From Pseudeuparius sepicola (lineage: Eukaryota; Arthropoda; Insecta; Coleoptera; Anthribidae), in contig OY987305.1 of the NCBI GenBank assembly GCA_963920635.1, positions 10,331,153 to 10,395,152 on the forward strand: a stretch of DNA of 64,000 nt, given 5' to 3'. The position numbers and the translations under genes were made by a program. Positions 56,028 through 64,000 of the stretch are shown piece after piece. Position 1 is the stretch's first letter. Each line of letters begins with the position of its first letter. Below the pieces are notes generated by a model, which did not search any database, was not told the origin of the DNA, and saw only the letters and a list, made by a program, of their open reading frames with translations.

Positions 56028-57018
56028 AGCTTTTATTTAAATGCGCTAAAAAGAATAAAATAATCTTTTCTTTTAAAACTTTTACTATCAACTTATAACG
56101 TCATTCCACAATTTATATGATATAAAAGCTTGTCGCGAGATTTAAGTAGTGGTATTTACTTAGTTTGAAAACTTAAATCTCGCGACAAGCTTTTATATCA
56201 TCTAAATTGTGGAATGACGTTATAAGTTGATAGTAAAAGTTTTAAAAGAAAAGATTATTTTATTCTTTTTAGCGCATTTAAATAAAAGCTTTTTTTTTAA
56301 ATATTTTTTTACTTTTAATTTATTTTGTAATTTTTAGTTTGGCCAGGTGTCTGAGTCTATTCATCTCAGTTAACGCATCATTGTTGCAAGGTCGTTTGCC
56401 GGTTAGTTTAGAACAGTCTAGCTCTTCAATGAGGAGACCTTCTAATGACCATCTTGGGTGTTCCGCCATGTTGGATTTAGAATGACGTCACACATATAAT
56501 CATGCATTGTCATCCAAATTAAACGTGTGTACAAAATTTCAGCTCGATCGGTTGAAATTTAACTAGTCCGCCATCTTGAGTGTTCCGCCATGTTGGATTT
56601 AGAATGACGTCACACATATAATCATGCATTGTCATCCAAATTAAACGTGTGTACAAAATTTCAGCTCGATCGGTTGAAATTTAACTAGTCCGCCATCTTG
56701 AGTGTTCCGCCATGTTGGATTTAGAATGACGTCACACATATAATCATGCATTGTCATCCAAATTAAACGTGTGTACAAAATTTCAGCTCGATCGGTTGAA
56801 ATTTAACTAGTCCGCCATCTTGGGTGATCCGCCATGTTGGATTTAGAATGACGTCACACATATAATCATGCATTGTCATCCAAATTAAACGTGTGTACAA
56901 AATTTCAGCTCGATCGGTTGAAGATATCTGCTTCAAAATTGAGTTGCAAGATTCCACCCGAACAAATTACATACATACATACATACATACATACATTGCA
57001 AGTTAAATAAAAGCTTTT
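56028..57018 (-). mobile_element. Composite 122-bp-repeat/hairpin element (copy 3, inverted)
   Basis: In reverse order relative to 9031-10025: first the palindrome (about 56000-56330, stem CTTGTCGCGAGATTTAAG and complement), then four tandem units of 120-122 bp (CCATCTTG landmarks at 56451, 56571, 56693, 56815), then (CATA)n and GCAAGTTAAATAAAAGCTTT at the end. The unit sequence differs over most of its length from that in copies 1 and 2, but keeps the ATGGCGGA-type borders, a GTGACGTCA-type block and the same period. It is therefore a distant subfamily. Confidence 0.75.
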
Positions 57019-57454
57019 AAAATACAAGTTCACATGGCAATAATAGCCCTTTGGACCCACGCTAACGGTATGCCTATGGTTTTCCGAGGAATTTTCTATT
57101 TTGAACTTCATTATAAAACACATGGCAGCCTGACTAAAATCATATCAAAACGCATATTTTTCGAATAAATGAAAAGTCATTTTTCCATATGAAGAACCCA
57201 GGATGACTCTCTGATTCATACCTTATTATTGTGAGAATATACGCAACATAATGCCCTATGAAAGGCATACTGAGTAAAATCACGTCCAAAAATCTGTCAC
57301 TATCTCCCGGTCTATAAGCTTATTTTCTTATCAAATAAGATATCGATCGCCGTACTCCGATGACGGCGGGCCGAGGGAGCGGGAGAGGGCAGGGGAGAAA
57401 CGTTTGTTTATACAAGGCCGAGTGCGCCGACTTATAGTATTCTCTAGACTTTGG

Positions 57455-58063
57455 TATAACCAGTACTCAACATCCGACGTTGGGTTGGGTTATTTCAGTT
57501 TATGTGAAATGAATATACTGTGCTATCAGCTATCACAGCGTGTGGTTTGAAAGTCGATATTTACTCCCTATTTGGGATACTCCAGTCTGCATAAATTCCA
57601 CCCATGCATTTTGCGAGCTTTTCCAAGGAAGACTGCATAGCCAAAATTAAAATAAAAGGATCGTTCTTGCACGTTTTCGTGTAAGATAAACCGGTGAAAA
57701 GCCAAAGCCGGCCAACACAAAGTATATATACGGCTGATAAAGCTATTGTGTCCAGTCTCCGAAGCGTCAAGCGCGGTGGCATTTGCATACAAATCGCTGG
57801 TAAATTTCGCTAAGATATTTTACAAATAAATAAAGCCAGAGACCGGGGTCGGGCAACATACAATGACCCACGGTCTCCTGTCACGGACCATGGCGGTTTT
57901 ACGATGGGGTCAGTTAGTTTCTATATCTCCGCTTTTTTAGGAAAGCAAAAAGGTTTTCTACGTACAGGGTTTTCTACACATTACAACTTAGAAGAAATGT
58001 TTTAAAATCTACATTTTATGAGAACAAAACACTAGTAACGTTATAGCCTACTATATATTACTA
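57455..58063. other. Unassigned sequence
   Basis: No gene was supported; the minus-strand frames at 57561-57792 overlap each other in two phases and have no domain. Confidence 0.4.
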
Positions 58064-59300
58064 TACAGGGTGTAACTGAACTGATGGTCAAAAATGAAAC
58101 CACGTATTCTTGGAGTCAAAATAAGGTCACTTCTTCGTATATTTTTTTTCTCCTACGGGCCATAGTTTTTTTTATACAGAGCGTAGAAATTTAGAGAAAA
58201 ATATACATATTTCTTAGTATCTCTAGAAGCATACGAGATATTTTCTTCAAACTTGGCGTGTCACATTAGCGGATGAGCTGTCAAATTTAAGCTTAATATG
58301 AAGCTTCTGAGGTCCCCACTGGCGGAGATACAGGGTGTTATTAAAATTAATTAGTTCAGAAAAATATGAATACCTACCCTGTATAATCGCATTTTTTAGG
58401 TTTGTTTTGAATCGTAAATTCAATGGTTAACAAAAAGTATCTCTCAGTATTTTTTCATATTCTTAATTGTTTTCAAAGAACTGCAATGCTGCAATAAACA
58501 AGTCATTTTAAGAATAAATCCTACAATCTGTGGAAGTCAATTAAACTTGGCATTATTTGAATCATTTGGCTGTCAACTTTGCACTAGTATCAATATTTTG
58601 AAAAATGATATTTTCATTCGAAGAATTGACTGATATGCACTTTTGCTATGGACTTGCCAATGGCAATAATAAACATGCGGAATGGCATAGTTGCGTGTAT
58701 TGAAAGAGACGGCGGTCATTTCGAACATTTAATAATTTAATTTTCTAGTTTTTAGTAGCATTACGTTTCTTTTATTATCGATTTTGCTTTTGTATTTTGT
58801 TAAATAAAGTTTAATTGACATCCACAGATTGTTAGATATTTATTCTTAAAGTGACTATTGTTCATTGCAGCGTTGCCGTTCTTTGAAAATAATTAAGAAA
58901 CAGCTGCGAATATGAAAAAATACTAAGAGATACTTTTGTTAACCATTGAAGTTTCCATTCAAAACAAATTTAAAAAATGCGATTATACAGGGTATTCATA
59001 TTTTTCTGAACTAATTAATTTTAATAACACCCTGTATCTCCGCAACTGGGAGCCTCAGAAGCTTCATGTCAACCTTAAGTTTGACGGCTCATCTGCTCAT
59101 GTGACACGCCAAGTTTGAAGAAAATATCTCGTATATTTCTAGAGATACTAAGAAATATGAGTATTTTTCTCCAAACTTCTACGCTCTGTATAAAAAAAAC
59201 TATGGCCCGTAGAAGAAAAAAATATATGAAGAAGTGCCCTTATTTTGACTCCAAGAATACGTGGTTTCATTTTTGACCATCAGTTCAGTTACACCCTGTA
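58064..59300. mobile_element. Palindromic mariner-like element with end-fused transposase
   Basis: TA-flanked ends TACAGGGTGTAACTGAACTG and complement lead into arms of about 450 bp in mirror order (ACGTATTCTTGGAGTC, TATCTCTAGAAGCATACGAG-like, GAGATACAGGGTGTTATTAA). An inner TACAGGGTGTTATTAAAATT end in each arm shows a second terminus inside the first. The centre (58605-58740) holds two short pieces of a transposase, from its first and last exonic regions. The middle of the protein is gone. Confidence 0.8.
58605..58740 (+). pseudogene. DUF4817 N-terminus and C-terminal tail of one transposase
   Basis: From an ATG at 58605 the plus strand reads MIFSFEELTDMHFCYGLANG then NNKHAEWHS, the helix-turn-helix DUF4817 domain (fSfEE.vdm.f.YG...GN...A) that begins many insect transposases. 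In an overlapping frame from 58675 it reads MRNGIVACIERDGGHFEHLI to a stop at 58738-58740, the characteristic C-terminal tail (CIE.dGGHFEHLl). About 300 residues between, including the catalytic DDD core, have been deleted, leaving start and end side by side. Confidence 0.75.
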
Positions 59301-61078
59301 TATAGACGGCAAAATAACACTAAAAACAGTTTATACTAAAAGGTTTCATAAATTTTTAACGTGGTACGAGACGGGAATGAACTAAACAGGAAATCACCAG
59401 TGTTGTGAGGGTGAGAACTATTTCATTCGTTCATTCATTTCAAATTCAAAATAATATTGCCATTTTGTCCAGAAAAAAACCTTTATGGTTTAGGTAATTT
59501 TCGGCATGCATAATATCTAATGCATATAACAAGAATTTCACTTTACACTTTACACACCGTCCTATTCTTCCTCTAAGCAAAAGCAAAAAACAGAACCCTG
59601 CATTGTCATAACCTCCAGCCGAGGACAAGGAAGTTAGCATACAGCGCTCAGACAACTAAATGCGAAAGTTGTTTGTGATGTAGATGTACCTAGTTTATGA
59701 ACGAGGCAAAGTAAACTGGGATATATAGAAATGTTGCGTTAACACAAACAAGGCAGCAAGTACATCGATTGGTTTAAAAGGAACAGTTGAAATAGCTTTG
59801 TCGAAGCACATTTGCATCAAACAGCGGAAATCCAGAAAGAAACTAGTAATTTGTTAGAGGACGAACTTCTAATATGCAAATTCTGGTTTCAGTAGGAACA
59901 GACGCAATATGAAAGTAGTCGCAGTCGCACCGAAAAAATTTAGAGTTTTAAAAACTTGGTAGTATTTTCGAGATCATGAATCGTTCAGGCTGTACAATAC
60001 ATAGCCAAGCGCAATCTCATATTGCATTTTTCTATCAATTATTTCCGCATATGAAAGTATAAGTAAAATAACAATTGATTTACATTGACAAAAAGTAATA
60101 TTTCCGCACGCCTATGCTATGTTTTAGTCTCCCGAAATTACGCTGTCAAGTGAACACAAAATTACAGATTTGAAGCTACTTTGTTGTAGAACTATTTTAT
60201 TATTATCCATGGACGCCTAAAGTAAATTCATTTTCAGGATGCAGCTATTGTAAATAAATTTAATACACGCAAGCAGGCGTGAACACACCAGCTGAAGAGG
60301 GCCGCAACAACAAGGATTAAAACATAACTAAATGAATGAACTAATTTTTTTATTCAGGGCTGTGAAAATACGAAAATAACCTTTATTCAGCAAAAATAAT
60401 AAAACGCAACTATAATTGTTTTTATAGCCCTAATAAAGGCCAGAATGCTGGTTATTTTCATATATTAAATGAATATACATTAATTATACTTAAGATGGCG
60501 TCGAATAAGTAATGTGTTGAATTGGAGTTTGAAAACCATGACAAAATTCGAAGCTAACTTTAAAAACAACCTTCCTCTAGTGGTGACAGTTTGACTTTCA
60601 AATTGTTGATATTATACTCGTATAACTCCGATCCCAATATGATTTCCCTAATTTTTGCAAATAGGAAAAAAGTTTTAAATAAAAATTGCAAGGTAAGTAT
60701 CGGGCTTTAGAAAGGTATACTTGTGAAGTGGGACAAAATGTATTTTTTTAATGTAATTTTTCTGATTCCAACGATAAGCAAGTTATGTGGACCTTAATTT
60801 ACAAAAAAAAAATATTTAAGAGAACGAAGTTAGCCATGAAATTAAATCGGATTTTTGATAGTTATGCTAGATTATATCTTACTTTAGTAAATCAAAATAA
60901 TAACAAAATGGCAATTAATATTCAATATCCATTATTTTTACTTTTTCGTCTATCCATAATATGTATACCTACTTAAAATAACTGGTGGGAAGAATTATTT
61001 TAAACACAGCAAACGGTGCGGGAATATCACTGTTCATGGGTCTGGTATCTGGTATGCAAATTTGAGTGAAGTAGTAGC
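59301..61078. other. Unassigned sequence
   Basis: A SINE-like 3' tail fragment (GTTGTGAGGGTGAGAACTAT) occurs near 59402. No gene is supported; AT-rich. Confidence 0.45.
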
Positions 61079-61111
61079 AAAGTCTAGAAAATAATATTCT
61101 CTAGACTTTGG
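61079..61111. mobile_element. Minimal two-TIR copy of the CCAAAGTC family
   Basis: CAAAGTCTAGAGAATA is followed immediately by its complement TATTCTCTAGACTTTG, a near-perfect palindrome of about 33 bp. It is flanked on both sides by GTAGTAG. It consists of nothing but the two ends of the element seen at 55314-57454. This is either the smallest possible deletion derivative or an excision product. Confidence 0.7.
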
Positions 61112-61617
61112 TAGTAGCAGCAGTTCAGCTTTGTTGATTTATGTCTATTTGCGTATATTTTTATAGTGGAAAATTAAATTAGTTACTTATAACAAAAGCA
61201 GGCAGTTCCAGCGGCAATAAGGTTCCGTACTCCGTGCTAGTTATGCAATATAGGTATCTACTATTAGATACCTATGGCTATCTTATACCGAGTACCAATC
61301 AAAAAATGTAATGTTTTGAAGAAAAACTAATTATTTAGGCATAGGATCATTAATGTATCTAGAAGGTGTTCAGTTTTAATAAATCTGTATGTACAGAGTG
61401 GTTCATTGTAAATTGACACCCTCCTTAACTTGTTAGTTTTTGAGGTTAGAAAAAAAGTTTTTGACAAAAGTTTTAGATACTAATACAAAGTTTTTTGTGA
61501 CGCTATTGGACCGTGTACAACGTGTTCTAGAAAGCCGTGGCAGACATAACTTATGTTTTTTTAAAATCACTTAGTAGATATGATAACTAGCTATTTATTT
61601 TTTTTAAATCTTTATAT
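61112..61617. other. Unassigned sequence
   Basis: No feature beyond a degenerate TACAGAGTGGTTCATTG transposon-like end near 61392. Confidence 0.4.
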
Positions 61618-62105
61618 TACATTGTGTCCCAATTTGATAGTGGACACCTCAGAAATATATGAAGGTATTCGTAAGGGAGAGAGTATCTCATAGGTTATTT
61701 CTAAATAGTATTTTTAGATTAACCGAAATAAATCGATTGTTTTTAATTCAAAAGGATTTGTTTTAATGATAATCCATGGCACGCTTGATGCGATTCAGTG
61801 GTGGTATTTTGGGTCTTTGTTACTGAAGGAGTAAAATGTTTTTGAGTTCTTTTTTACCAGATTTTGCATAGGGAGGTTTTGAAGGGTGCTGAATCAAGTC
61901 AGATTTTCTGTAAAAAATCGTTAATAGAGTTTATCGAAAATTCGTTATTTTTAAAAAGCATAGCGGGCCATGATCTAATTACCTCATCCAAATACTACCG
62001 CCTATGAGATACTCGTGGGACTACCAATAAAAAATAGAGACAATTTGTTTTCCTTGTCCTTCATATGTTTCTGAGGTGTCCAGTATCAAATTGGGAGACA
62101 CTATA
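61618..62105. mobile_element. 488-bp TIR element, TACATTGTGTCCCAATTTG
   Basis: Arms of about 90 bp at each end share GTCCCAATTTGATAGTGGAC, CACCTCAGAAATATATGAAG and CTCATAGG-type blocks in mirror order. Ends are TACATTGTG and CACTATATA, slightly diverged. A variant of the CAGGGTGTCC-type family. No protein is encoded. Confidence 0.7.
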
Positions 62106-64000
62106 TATTAGTTACAACCCAAATATATGTTCCAAAACAAAATCGATTGTGGTGCTGGCTGAGAAATATTTATTAAAATAAGAACGGCTAGAGAAGAATT
62201 TATATTAATTCCGCGGAAGTCTCGTGGATTTCCTTTTATTTCGCTCTTATTTCTGGGCGATTTAAATTCCGCTCCCGTTTTTGATTTGATCACCTCTGAA
62301 GTTATTAGACGAGATTTCTAGGTTACCTTGAAGATCTCTCAGGACTGTTATGTCAATTGATTGTGAGTAAGGTATGTCACTTTTAAGTTTTCGTTTGTGA
62401 AAGTTTCATAATTTTCAAAGCCCTTTCGATCTTAAGACATAGTCATAATCAAATTCGCTGATACCCGAGGTCGTTTAATCTAATTATTAATTATACAGAC
62501 AACTTGTTTAAACCACTGTGAAATGAGTTTTCTTTCGTTATTTATTTAACAAAAGTTAAATATCTAGTAATCTTCCCTCAGATTCTGTCTACCCTCATTA
62601 CTGTCGTACTGTTTAAAAGTCGAAAACAATTTTTAATTTGGGAGAAGCTCACGCTTGGCAGAAATCCTCTTCACCTCCGAGCAAGGAATAAGTATTACGA
62701 ATAGGTAGCTCTGAGAGAAAATAAATTAGAAGATTCGCTCCCAAATACTATAATAATGATAAATATATTTTTATTCTAAATTTAGAATGAGCCCAAAAAC
62801 ATTTTTCCTACTACCCCCTCCGTAAGTACACTTTACATACCTGAAAGGGTAAATAAAAAATGTTTGAAATGAGTTGTTGTGTTTATATTACTTGAACCAT
62901 TATTATGATCAAGATTGTTCACAATCTATACAACAATATTTAATCAAAATCGCACCGTGATTTTTACATTACAGGACGCGTAAGTTCTTTTTTGGCGCAT
63001 AAATAACTATTGTTTTCTAAAATCCCCTTCTAAATAATATTTAGATTTTAAAGTGATATCCACATATTTTTCTAATAAAATTTTAATCAGCAAGAAAAAA
63101 TTAATTAGGTATTGAATACATTTTACGGAAAGTCTGGGTTTTTTAATCAATAAAACAAGGTCGTAGGGCGACCATTGCATCTTCTGCTATCATGAAAAGG
63201 TTCCGCAGAATGCAACTTAAGATTACAAAGGAGATTCAGTCGGTCAAAAACTTAAAACGTGCCGAAAGCCTCATTAAAAATTACTCTGAAACTTTGGCGA
63301 GGAAGACAGCTGATAAAATAATAACTAGAGAGGGATTGCACCGGAAAATAAAACGAAAAACAATCCCGGGTTAATTCAACGAATCTATCTCTCGTATTTT
63401 TGTCTATTCGGCTTTTCGCTCACCGATGCTTCATGTAATTTTTGTTCTATAACCATAGATCGGCAAAGCTTCACGTCTTCGTCAAAACTCTTTCAATGAC
63501 AAATGTAATAAAGACAACTTCTTATCCACAAAAGTCAAATAACTCGCAAGATCACGATAGTGAAGTTATATTGGAGTAAAAAGATTTTGAAGAATCACAT
63601 TTATTGTTCAATGTCATAAATTTATAGGTGTTATTTCATTTTTTTTCTGCCCGCTACATTTAAAATTTTTGTAAATTGTAGTGGGCCAAGGAAGAGAAAT
63701 AACAATCCTGTCAAGTCATCGGTACAAGTCTTTCTATCCTGATAAACCTTTTTGGAGTGGATACCAACAGTTAGGTAATTAGTTACTCAAGGTAGCCATG
63801 AAAGGAAAGTTAATTATTTCACATGACAGTGAAATTGTATTACCATGATGATGAATATTATTTATTTCAACTTTTCTTGCTAGAATGTAGTGAAAACTAG
63901 AAAATGTAGTTTTTTAGAAATTGTTCCAGCTTTTGATGAAAGCAAAAATAACGGATATTTCAGCCAAAATCATATAATATTTATTCTTACGATAAACCAA
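62106..64000. other. Unassigned sequence to the window end
   Basis: No gene could be supported. A basic 60-codon frame at 63192-63374 (MKRFRRMQLKITKEIQ..., lysine/arginine-rich) has an ATG start but no recognisable domain or homologous repeat. It may be chance. Confidence 0.4.

Larger units (their letters stand above)
55314..57454. mobile_element. CCAAAGTCTAGAGAATA TIR element hosting two nested elements
   Basis: The left end CCAAAGTCTAGAGAATAGTA and the complementary right end (TAGTATTCTCTAGACTTTGG) mark arms of about 410 bp. The arms share blocks such as ACAGATTTTTGGACGTGATT, AGAGAGTCATCCTGGGTTCT, AAAACGCATATTTTTCGAAT-like and GGCATACCGTTAGCGTGGG, up to about 55722 on the left and 57019 on the right. 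Between the arms lie a separate foldback (55722-55990) and the inverted composite element (56028-57018). Solo or minimal copies of the same ends occur at 25500, 52846 and 61079. Confidence 0.8.

Noticed and set aside
56451..56930. A CRISPR-like array
   Set aside because: The 120-122 bp units are directly adjacent with no unique spacers, and the host is an animal. This is a tandem repeat inside a transposon.
63192..63374. A small basic protein gene
   Set aside because: The frame is short and Lys/Arg-rich, with no domain, splice context or repeat support. Mentioned only in the region note.

Overview
The window is AT-rich, transposon-packed DNA from an insect nuclear genome. The evidence for an insect is one recognisable host exon of the dpr (defective proboscis extension response) immunoglobulin family, a 5'-truncated non-LTR retrotransposon, a Penelope-like element, and many TA-flanked Tc1/mariner-superfamily elements carrying decayed insect-type transposase domains (DUF4817 N-termini and the C-terminal SPDL..DFFLWG..GGHFEHL type). 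I cannot name the species. A few repeat ends look moth-like and several elements are of kinds common in beetles and bugs, so I leave the order open.

Layout. 1-12340 is the presumed intron or 5' flank of the dpr gene. It holds a young 607-bp element with apparently perfect 177-bp inverted repeats (611-1217), a 138-bp tandem duplication (8238-8532), a 122-bp-repeat/hairpin composite element (9031-10025) and a 1.2-kb mariner-like palindrome (10286-11470). The dpr exon lies at 12341-12632 on the + strand. About 90 bp after its stop is a foldback element whose arms are built of ~15-bp GCGC-containing minisatellite units (12725-13830), followed by an element with a degenerate THAP domain (14517-15737). 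17641-21230 is a nest: a truncated mariner-like end, a Penelope-like reverse transcriptase split by a SINE-like insertion, a second SINE-like copy, and a second 122-bp composite. 22951-45909 is almost entirely long palindromic elements ending CAGGGT..ACCCTG. These fall into several families with two to four copies each. They include a Ginger-like element with TGT..ACA ends and a KRBA2-like integrase fragment inside another palindrome, and a mariner-like element split by a LINE. 47640-48820 is a dead pogo/jerky-like transposase. 50350-57454 holds a local duplication and a three-level nest of hairpins. 58064-59300 is a palindromic element that keeps only the first and last pieces of a DUF4817 transposase. 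The last 5 kb is largely unassigned.

How the parts relate. The only host gene function supported is neuronal cell-surface recognition (dpr). Everything else recognisable is mobile DNA, mostly non-autonomous and foldback in form. At least ten inverted repeats have arms longer than about 150 bp, so any read-through transcript would form long double-stranded RNA. No complete transposase or retrotransposon ORF is present, so any movement would need proteins supplied from elsewhere. All repeat boundaries and identities were judged by eye, without alignment software.
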